A DNA stretch of 64,000 nucleotides, taken from the NCBI GenBank assembly GCA_965197825.1, contig CBDANW010000002.1, positions 2,046,001 to 2,110,000 of the forward strand. The letters are read 5' to 3'. Every line of letters begins with the position of its first letter. Positions within the stretch are counted from its first letter, which is position 1. Below are positions 1 through 6,781 of this stretch, in pieces. The notes beneath the pieces are model-generated. The model worked only from the letters and a program-made list of their open reading frames with translations. It did not search any database and was not told where the DNA came from. This DNA comes from CBDANW01 sp965197825 (GTDB taxonomy: Bacteria > Acidobacteriota > Vicinamibacteria > Marinacidobacterales > DATDRI01). The position numbers were made by a program, and so were the translations under genes.

Positions 1-2
1 AG

Positions 3-1088
3 CAGGAGAAGTTCGAAGAAGAGAACCAGGACTACTTCCGTCACAGCCTGTCGCTGGCGAAGCTATGGGGAGCTTTCTACCCGCTGCTCGCCGTGCTCAT
101 CGGCATTGGCTCGGCGCTCGTGCTTTGGTGGGGCGGCGGGCTTGTGGTGAGCCAGGAGATCTCTCTCGGGCAGCTCGTAGCCTTCTTCGCATATCTTTCC
201 ATGCTGACGTGGCCAATGATCGCCTTCGGCTGGGTCGTGAACATCTATCAACGAGGCGCCGCGTCGATGAAGCGGTTGGCGGTCATCATGGACACGAAGC
301 CGGAGCTGATGGACGCTCCCGACGCTCGAACGGACGTGGACGTGACCGGACGCATCGAGTTTCGCGACGTCAGCTTTCGCTACAACGGGACGGAGGTTCT
401 AAAGGGCATCAACTTGGTCATCGAAGAGGGGAACACGATCGCGCTAGTCGGGCGCACGGGTGCGGGCAAGAGTACGCTGGTAAGCCTCGTTCCCCGCCTT
501 TATGACGTGAGCGCGGGCCAGGTGCTCGTCGACGGAGTCGACGTTCGAAAGCTTCCCCTCGCCAACTTGCGTGACGCCATTGGGTTCGTCTCGCAGGAGA
601 GTTTCTTGTTCTCCGAGACACTGCGGGACAACATTAGTTTCGGGCTCAAAGACGCCTCTCTCGACGAGATCGAGAAGGCGGCGGAGGTTGCCGGTCTGGC
701 GCCGGACATCGCGGACTTTCCTCTGCAATACGACACGATGGTCGGGGAGCGAGGGATCACGTTGTCGGGAGGGCAAAAACAGCGCGGGACGATCGCTCGA
801 GCGCTCCTCACCGAGCCGCGCATCCTCATTCTCGACGACGCTCTGTCCAGCGTGGATACCGAGACCGAGGATCGGATTCTTTCCCAGCTGCGCGGGGTGA
901 TCCGAAACCGCACCACGTTGTTGGTCTCTCATCGGATCAGCACGATCAAGGACGCCGACGTCATCGTGGTTTTGGAAGACGGACGGATCGTCGAGCAGGG
1001 AACCCACGAGAGTCTGGTGGCGCAGCAGGGAGTCTACGCGGGGCTCTATCGCAAACAGCTCCTGGAAGAAGAATTGGAACGCATATAA
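3..1088 (+). CDS. ABC exporter half-transporter, first subunit (5' end outside window)
   Basis: This is the C-terminal part of a type IV ABC exporter; the frame is open from the first bases of the window, so the start lies upstream. The visible part holds the last two membrane helices and a complete nucleotide-binding domain: Walker A GRTGAGKST, Q-loop near GFVSQE, signature LSGGQKQR, Walker B ILILDDAL and H-loop SHR. The residue after the Walker B Asp is Asp (LDDA) where active sites carry Glu, the usual sign of a degenerate ATP site in a heterodimeric exporter. The second half-transporter starts 3 bp downstream, so the two very likely form one complex in the inner membrane. The substrate cannot be told from sequence. 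Confidence 0.93.
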   Translation, partial: QEKFEEENQDYFRHSLSLAKLWGAFYPLLAVLIGIGSALVLWWGGGLVVSQEISLGQLVAFFAYLSMLTWPMIAFGWVVNIYQRGAASMKRLAVIMDTKPELMDAPDARTDVDVTGRIEFRDVSFRYNGTEVLKGINLVIEEGNTIALVGRTGAGKSTLVSLVPRLYDVSAGQVLVDGVDVRKLPLANLRDAIGFVSQESFLFSETLRDNISFGLKDASLDEIEKAAEVAGLAPDIADFPLQYDTMVGERGITLSGGQKQRGTIARALLTEPRILILDDALSSVDTETEDRILSQLRGVIRNRTTLLVSHRISTIKDADVIVVLEDGRIVEQGTHESLVAQQGVYAGLYRKQLLEEELERI

Positions 1089-1091
1089 CTC

Positions 1092-2924
1092 ATGCCCGAA
1101 TATCACGAAGAAGAGCTGCTCGGTAAGGCGTATGACAGCCGCCTGATGGCGCGGCTCCTTACCTACCTGGGGCCCTACCGCGCCTCGGTGGTCGTGGCCT
1201 TCATCTTGATCCTCGCGATCTCCGCGCTGAGGCTCGTCGGGCCGTATCTCACGAAGGTGGCGATCGACGACTACATCGCGGAGGGCGATCTCGCCGGCTT
1301 GAACCTCATCGCCGGGCTCTACATCTCCGCCCTCCTTGCGCAGTTCGTACTGTCTTACTTCCAGGTCTACGTCATGAACCTGACCGGCCAGCGAATCATG
1401 TTCGATATGCGCCGGGAGATATTCGGGCACCTGCAGAAGCTTCACCCCGCGTTTTTCGACCGGAATCCGGTGGGCCGTTTGATCACTCGAGTGACGACGG
1501 ACGTCGATGCCCTGAACGAGTTGTTCACCTCCGGTGTCGTCACCGTGTTCGGCGACATCTTCATGTTGGTCGGCATTATGGTCGTCCTGCTCTCCCTGAA
1601 CTGGAAGCTGGCCCTGGTGATCTTCGCCGTTCTCCCTCCGCTTTTCGCGGTATCGATCGTGTTCAAGCGTCGAGTTCGGGAGACGTACCGTAGGGTTCGC
1701 ACCCGCATCGCGGGTATCAACGCCTTCAATCAAGAGAGTATCTCGGGAATGGAAGTCGTTCAGCTCTTTGGCCAGGAGCCAAGGAAACTTGCTCAGTTCA
1801 GCAAGCTCAACCGCCGGCACATGGAAGCAAACCTCGATTCCATCCTCTACTATGCGCTCTTCTATCCAACCGTGGAGCTCGTGGGAGCGACCGCTATCGC
1901 CCTGATCATCTGGTACGGAGGCGGCCAGATCCTGGTCGGGGGATTGACACTAGGAGCGCTGGTGGCGTTCATCCAGTACTCGGAGAAGTTCTTTCGACCC
2001 ATCGCCGACCTCACCGAGAAATTCAACATTCTGCAATCGGCGATGGCTTCGTCGGAGCGGATCTTCAAGCTGCTGGACACCGAGCCCGCGATCGCGGGGC
2101 CCAGCCAGGCGCAGCGACCGGCTCGCGTGAAAGGCCGGCTCGGGTTCGACGGGGTTTGGTTCTCCTACGGATCTCCTGGGGGGGACAATTGGGTCCTGAA
2201 GGACATCGATCTGCAGGTCGAGCCCGGCGAGCGCGTCGCCATCGTGGGGCACACCGGTGCGGGGAAGACGACGCTGACGAGCCTCCTTCTCCGCTTCTAT
2301 GATGTCCAAAGGGGTCGCATTCTTCTGGATGGCGTCGACGTGCGCGACTGGAACCTCACCGAGCTCCGCCAGCAGTTCGGCATCGTCCTTCAGGACGTTC
2401 ACCTTTTTTCGGGATCGATCGCTTCTAATATTCGACTCGGAAGCCTGGCCATCAGTGACGCGGACATCGCCGAAGCGGCGGCGAACGTGCACCTCGATCG
2501 GTTCGTCGAGCGCCTACCCCGTGGTTTCGACGAAGAAGTCGGCGAGAGGGGCTCCTCGCTCTCCGCGGGCCAGAAGCAACTCATTTCGTTCGCCCGGGCC
2601 TTGGCGCATGACCCGAGAGTGCTGATTCTGGACGAGGCCACTTCCAGCGTCGATACGGAAACGGAGCTTCTCATCCGGGAAGCGCTGGAGCGGTTGATGG
2701 TCGGTCGAACGAGCATTGTCATCGCTCACCGTCTCTCCACCGTGCAAAAGGCAGACCGCATCGTCGTATTGCACAAGGGTCGTATCCGCGAGGTGGGCAC
2801 TCACCAGGATCTGCTGGCCCAGCGCGGCATCTACTATCGCCTCTACCAGCTTCAATACCAGGATCAGGAAGTGGTTCCTTCGACCGATTTGACACCCGCC
2901 GAGCGAGCAGACTCTCACCCTTAA
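1092..2924 (+). CDS. ABC exporter half-transporter, second subunit
   Basis: A complete 610-residue exporter half. Residues about 20-320 form the six-helix transmembrane domain and about 345-585 the ATPase domain, with Walker A GHTGAGKTT, Q-loop GIVLQD, signature LSAGQKQ, Walker B VLILDEATSSVD and H-loop IAHRLST. The canonical Glu is present here but the signature is LSAGQ rather than LSGGQ, complementary to the Asp in the partner's Walker B, as in the TM287/288 and BmrCD type of heterodimer. It follows the partner gene by 3 bp, so they are co-transcribed. Probably a lipid or drug exporter; the cargo is unknown. Confidence 0.95.
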   Translation: MPEYHEEELLGKAYDSRLMARLLTYLGPYRASVVVAFILILAISALRLVGPYLTKVAIDDYIAEGDLAGLNLIAGLYISALLAQFVLSYFQVYVMNLTGQRIMFDMRREIFGHLQKLHPAFFDRNPVGRLITRVTTDVDALNELFTSGVVTVFGDIFMLVGIMVVLLSLNWKLALVIFAVLPPLFAVSIVFKRRVRETYRRVRTRIAGINAFNQESISGMEVVQLFGQEPRKLAQFSKLNRRHMEANLDSILYYALFYPTVELVGATAIALIIWYGGGQILVGGLTLGALVAFIQYSEKFFRPIADLTEKFNILQSAMASSERIFKLLDTEPAIAGPSQAQRPARVKGRLGFDGVWFSYGSPGGDNWVLKDIDLQVEPGERVAIVGHTGAGKTTLTSLLLRFYDVQRGRILLDGVDVRDWNLTELRQQFGIVLQDVHLFSGSIASNIRLGSLAISDADIAEAAANVHLDRFVERLPRGFDEEVGERGSSLSAGQKQLISFARALAHDPRVLILDEATSSVDTETELLIREALERLMVGRTSIVIAHRLSTVQKADRIVVLHKGRIREVGTHQDLLAQRGIYYRLYQLQYQDQEVVPSTDLTPAERADSHP

Positions 2925-3015
2925 CTTATAAGACGGTCTCGGAGAGGCGTCTTTGATCTAGGAGCTCGAAAGAGGCTACGATGGCTGCGGCCATCGGAAG
3001 CGGGGACTTCTATTC

Positions 3016-3942
3016 GTGACGGACGAAAATCAGACAGGCAATCAGACGCCACCGCAAGAAGAGCCGCCCAACTCGCAGCCGGGCTCGCTAGACGTCTCCT
3101 TTGGCGTCACCCTCATTCAGTTCCTCCTGATACCTGCCTTGGTGGTGATCGCTTGTGTCGCGCTTTTCTTCTTCTTTGGCTGGTTGGTGGCCGAGGAAAG
3201 ATCCAGCCTGGATCATCTCCGTGACATCAAGACAGGGAGTGCCACCAAGCGCTGGCAGGCTGCCTTCGAGCTGGCCAAACAGCTCAACAATCTCGAGCAG
3301 CAGTCGGAGCGAGAAGATTTCGAGCAACTCGTGCCCGAGATGATCGACGTATTCGAGACCGCCGAACGGGACGATCCCCGCGTCCGTCGCTACATAGCGC
3401 TAGCGCTCGGACACGTGGGAGATCCGCGGGCGGTGCCCGTCCTTCTGGAAGCGCTATCGGATGACGATCCAGAGACGCGGATCTATTCCATCTGGGCTCT
3501 CGGCTCTCTCGGGGACAACCGCGCCATCGCCCCGCTTCTGGAGCTGGCTTACCATGACGACCCCGGTATCAGGAAGATGGCCGTCTATAGCTTGGGGGCC
3601 TTGCGTGCGGAGGAGGCGCGGGACACCCTGCGCGCCGCACTGGACGACTACGAGTTGGATGTGGCCTGGAATGCCGCCATGGCTCTGGCGCAGCTCGGTG
3701 ACGCCGCGGGCAAGGATCGCATACTCCAGATGCTGGATCGCGAGCTCTTGGAATCGGTGGCCGAGATGACCGAGGAGCAGCGCGTCGACGCCATGATGAC
3801 CGCGATGAAAGGGGCCGTGCTCTTGGCGGATCCGGAACTGCGCACAAGGCTCGAGGACATTTCGGAAGGCGATCCCAACCTGAAAGTTCGGCAGGCGGCC
3901 TTCGAGTCCCTGGTCCAAATGGATAACCCGAACAAGGAGTAG
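3016..3942 (+). CDS. Membrane-anchored HEAT-repeat protein
   Basis: A 308-residue protein with GTG start. After a Pro/Gln-rich cytoplasmic leader of about 30 residues comes one hydrophobic helix (about 33-60), then a Glu/Arg-rich stretch and tandem HEAT/PBS-lyase-type repeats with the typical pattern of 'LGxLGDxRAxxPLLELAYHD' (about 115-245). Such repeats serve as protein-binding scaffolds. It sits just upstream of the respiratory locus but separated by its promoter, so a role in assembling that machinery is only a guess. No catalytic motif is visible. Confidence 0.85.
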   Translation: MTDENQTGNQTPPQEEPPNSQPGSLDVSFGVTLIQFLLIPALVVIACVALFFFFGWLVAEERSSLDHLRDIKTGSATKRWQAAFELAKQLNNLEQQSEREDFEQLVPEMIDVFETAERDDPRVRRYIALALGHVGDPRAVPVLLEALSDDDPETRIYSIWALGSLGDNRAIAPLLELAYHDDPGIRKMAVYSLGALRAEEARDTLRAALDDYELDVAWNAAMALAQLGDAAGKDRILQMLDRELLESVAEMTEEQRVDAMMTAMKGAVLLADPELRTRLEDISEGDPNLKVRQAAFESLVQMDNPNKE

Positions 3943-4037
3943 AACTTCCGTCTATCTCGCCGGCCCGTTGAATCTGTTGAGGCCTGGGGAGATCCTGGTG
4001 ACGCCCCCTGAGGCCGGTCGAGACATGTCGAGAAGCC

Positions 4038-4067
4038 TTGACAGCTTTCTTCCCGGGCGAATACAAT
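4038..4067 (+). promoter_or_regulatory. Strong sigma70-like promoter for the respiratory locus
   Basis: A perfect TTGACA at 4038-4043 is followed after 18 bp by TACAAT at 4062-4067. It lies in the 240-bp gap between the HEAT protein and the Rieske gene and points into the respiratory genes. The leader to the Rieske start would be about 110 nt and contains a GC-rich hairpin near 4077-4097. This is a motif match, not a mapped transcription start. Confidence 0.6.
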
Positions 4068-4182
4068 TACGCGGTGGCGCGGGGGGCTCCCGCGCCCTTG
4101 TCTCGTTTTGAAGCAAATTCTGAGGGACCGCGGCTCGCGTGGCCTAGCGCGTTCTCGAATAGCAATAATACTAAGGTTGACG

Positions 4183-4716
4183 ATGGCAGAAGAGAAGAAG
4201 GAAACGGAGCCGAAGAAGCCATCCAAGGAGATGAGCCGTCGCGGTTTCATCAGCTGGATCGCGACTGGTTGGGCTTTTTTTGCCGCCGCCGCGGCGACGG
4301 GTGGCATCGCAATGGGCCGCTTCTTCTTTCCCAACGTGCTCACCGAGGCACCGTCTACCTTCACGGTCGGGTTCCCCGATGACTTCGCGATCGGAACGGT
4401 CGACGTACGGTTCAAGGAAAGACATCGAGTTTGGATCGTCCGGAACGAGGAAGGCATCTACGCGATTCAGGCGATCTGCACCCACCTGGGCTGCACGCCG
4501 AACTGGCTGGAAGCCGAGAACAAGTTCAAGTGCCCGTGTCACGGGAGCGGTTTCTACATGACTGGTATCAATTTCGAGGGACCGGCACCGCGTCCTCTCG
4601 AGCGGCTAGGGATCACGCTCTCGGACGACGGCCAGGTGCTCGTCGACAGGAGCCGCTCGTTCAAGTTCGAGGCCGGACAATGGGACGACCCGCAGTCGTT
4701 CCTCCAACTCGTTTGA
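4183..4716 (+). CDS. Rieske [2Fe-2S] protein of a cytochrome bc-type complex
   Basis: A 177-residue protein. The N-terminus has SRRGF followed by a hydrophobic helix (about 25-45), a twin-arginine-type membrane anchor. The Rieske cluster motifs CTHLGC and CPCHGSGF (C-x-H and C-x2-H ligands plus the disulfide cysteines) lie at about residues 104-129. An upstream in-frame start at 4108 would add 25 residues before the usual beginning; I chose 4183 because of its AAGG ribosome site and the normal Tat-signal spacing. It is the first gene of the quinol oxidising complex and passes electrons from quinol to the cytochrome c downstream. Confidence 0.93.
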   Translation: MAEEKKETEPKKPSKEMSRRGFISWIATGWAFFAAAAATGGIAMGRFFFPNVLTEAPSTFTVGFPDDFAIGTVDVRFKERHRVWIVRNEEGIYAIQAICTHLGCTPNWLEAENKFKCPCHGSGFYMTGINFEGPAPRPLERLGITLSDDGQVLVDRSRSFKFEAGQWDDPQSFLQLV

Positions 4717-4810
4717 CGCTACAGGGACAGGGTTTGACTCGCCCGACGCGGAGTTTTGCGTTTCATGGGCCCGCAGGGTGCGGACCCGCAGATCCATAGA
4801 GGGTTTTCTA

Positions 4811-5608
4811 GTGCAGAAAGTTACGAACTTCGTCGCGAACCTCTGGAAAGTAACGACTGAGTCCCAGATTTGGAAATCTATCTTTCGACACGGTGCGCCC
4901 ACCAGCAACCGAAATCGGGTCCTGGTGGTCATGAGCAACGTGTTTCTCCATCTCCATCCGGTCAAGTCCCGTATGGCGGGGATCAAACTACGCTACACCT
5001 GGTGCATGGGCGGCATCACGTTCTTTTTGTTCTTGACTCTCACGTTCACCGGACTACTGCTCATGTTCTACTATCGCCCGACGGTGGAGTACGCCTACGC
5101 GGACATCGTCGATCTGCGCGAGCACGTGCCCCTCGGCATCATGCGCGAGCTGCATCGATGGGGGGCCCACGCCATGGTCATCACCGTGTGGCTGCACATG
5201 TTCCGCGTGTTCATGACCGGATCTTACAAACCACCCCGCGAGTTCAACTGGAGCATCGGTGTCGTCCTACTCGTGCTGACCTTGTTGCTCTCTTTCACGG
5301 GATACCTGCTTCCTTGGGACCAGCTGGCCATCTGGGCTATCACGGTAGGCTCCAACATGGCGCGCGCCACGCCTCTGGTTGGACACGAAGGCCCTCTGGC
5401 GGCGGCCCTCACGCTGGGGGACATCAGCCTGGTTCATGCGGGCAATGACGCCCGGTTCATACTTCTGGGGAGCCGGGTGGTGGGGGATTCGACGCTCTTA
5501 AGATTCTACGTGCTTCACTGCGTGGGGTTACCGCTGGCTGCGGCTTTCTTGATGGCGGTTCATTTCTGGCGAGTCCGCAAGGACGGAGGCATCTCCGGGC
5601 CGATGTAG
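4811..5608 (+). CDS. Cytochrome b N-terminal subunit (cytochrome b6-like)
   Basis: A 265-residue, four-helix cytochrome b with the heme ligands in helices B and D. Helix B has LHRWGAH...WLH with two His 14 apart. Helix D has LHCVGLPL...AVHFW with two His 15 apart, the spacing of the b6 type rather than the mitochondrial b type. The protein ends after the helix D extension, so the C-terminal half is a separate gene as in b6f-like complexes. I prefer GTG 4811, which follows GAGGG at a good distance; GTG 4778 would add 11 residues. It binds hemes bL and bH and forms the quinol sites in the membrane. Confidence 0.92.
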   Translation: MQKVTNFVANLWKVTTESQIWKSIFRHGAPTSNRNRVLVVMSNVFLHLHPVKSRMAGIKLRYTWCMGGITFFLFLTLTFTGLLLMFYYRPTVEYAYADIVDLREHVPLGIMRELHRWGAHAMVITVWLHMFRVFMTGSYKPPREFNWSIGVVLLVLTLLLSFTGYLLPWDQLAIWAITVGSNMARATPLVGHEGPLAAALTLGDISLVHAGNDARFILLGSRVVGDSTLLRFYVLHCVGLPLAAAFLMAVHFWRVRKDGGISGPM

Positions 5609-5657
5609 CTCGGCGGTGCTCGAGTGCTCGCAAGGGAGTGTTTCGTAGGCTGAACCG

Positions 5658-6764
5658 ATGGACCCAATCAAGGACTTTATCAACTTCATCTCCGGGCCGA
5701 CCGTTCTATTCACGCTGGCGATCGTTGTTTTCGCCCTTTCCCTTTATTTCACTCAGGCCTGGAGCAAGAAAACCGGCATGATCGTCCTGGTCGTCTCGGG
5801 CGTTTTCTTTTTCGTCAGCCTCTTCGATCCCAACTTCTGGCTCATCGTGGCGAAGCCGGATAACGTCCCCATTTCAGCTATGTTGTTCTTGGTCGGTTTC
5901 TTTACGTGGTATGCGATGCACCAGGGGATCGAGAACGACAAACGATTGGCCGCCGGGGAAACACCGCTCGAAAAACAGGAGGAAGAGAAGGTCTGGGTCT
6001 GGCCGGATCTGGTCTACACCGAGCTTATCTGCCTCGTGATCGTGAGTATCGTGCTCGTCGTCTGGTCCATCTTCTTACTCGCCCCCATCGAGCAACCGGC
6101 CAACCCGGCCGATTCGCCCAATCCCTCGAAGGCCCCGTGGTACTTTCTGGGCCTTCAGGAGATGCTCGTCTATTTCGATCCATGGTTGGCAGGTGTGGTG
6201 TATCCCACCCTGATCATCATCGGATTGATCGCGATTCCCTTTATCGACATGAATCCCAAGGGGAACGGCTACTTCACGTGGAAGGAGCGACGCGCCGAGA
6301 TTTCGCTCTTCCTCTTCGGCTTTCTCGTTCTCTGGATTCTCATGGTCGTCTCGGGTACGTTTCTCAGGGGGCCAAACTGGAATTTCTTCGGCCCCTATGA
6401 GTATTGGGATCTTCATCGCGTCGAGCCCCTCCTCAATGTGAATGTGTCGGATTTCTTCTGGGTGAAGCTCCTCGGACGGCCTCTTCCAGCAAACCCGTTG
6501 GTGCGGGAGTTTTGGGGTGTGCTGGCCGTTCTCTTCTATCTCTTCGCGCTCCCGGTGTTGTTGGCTCGACCGCTCGACAAGGCACCGCGCTGGCTACGCT
6601 GGATCAGTCTGAACAAGTACTACGAGAAGATGGGGCCTGCCCGTTATTACGTTGGCGTCCTTCTCTTCTTGTCGATGCTGAGCCTGCCCATCAAGATGTA
6701 TCTGCGGTGGGCCTTCAACCTGAAGTACATCATGGCTTTTCCGGAAATCTTCTTCAATATCTAG
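5658..6764 (+). CDS. Cytochrome b C-terminal subunit (subunit IV-like)
   Basis: A 368-residue membrane protein that supplies the missing C-terminal half of cytochrome b. Three N-terminal hydrophobic helices (about 10-90) precede the subunit IV core, which has the quinol-site loop NPSKAPWYFLGLQE where mitochondrial-type proteins have PEWY. Further helices follow to the end. It is longer than plant subunit IV (about 160 residues) because of extra helices at both ends. It follows the b6-like gene by 49 bp and belongs to the same complex. Confidence 0.9.
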   Translation: MDPIKDFINFISGPTVLFTLAIVVFALSLYFTQAWSKKTGMIVLVVSGVFFFVSLFDPNFWLIVAKPDNVPISAMLFLVGFFTWYAMHQGIENDKRLAAGETPLEKQEEEKVWVWPDLVYTELICLVIVSIVLVVWSIFLLAPIEQPANPADSPNPSKAPWYFLGLQEMLVYFDPWLAGVVYPTLIIIGLIAIPFIDMNPKGNGYFTWKERRAEISLFLFGFLVLWILMVVSGTFLRGPNWNFFGPYEYWDLHRVEPLLNVNVSDFFWVKLLGRPLPANPLVREFWGVLAVLFYLFALPVLLARPLDKAPRWLRWISLNKYYEKMGPARYYVGVLLFLSMLSLPIKMYLRWAFNLKYIMAFPEIFFNI

Positions 6765-6781
6765 GCGAGGAATGGAGAATC

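Noticed and set aside
444..1820. 458-codon open frame on the minus strand
   Set aside because: It lies fully antisense to the two ABC transporter genes, which have all motifs; it is a shadow of high-GC coding DNA.
6404..6781. 126-codon N-terminal extension of the octaheme cytochrome
   Set aside because: It overlaps the cytochrome b C-terminal gene in another frame; a good ribosome site and a membrane helix start at 6782.
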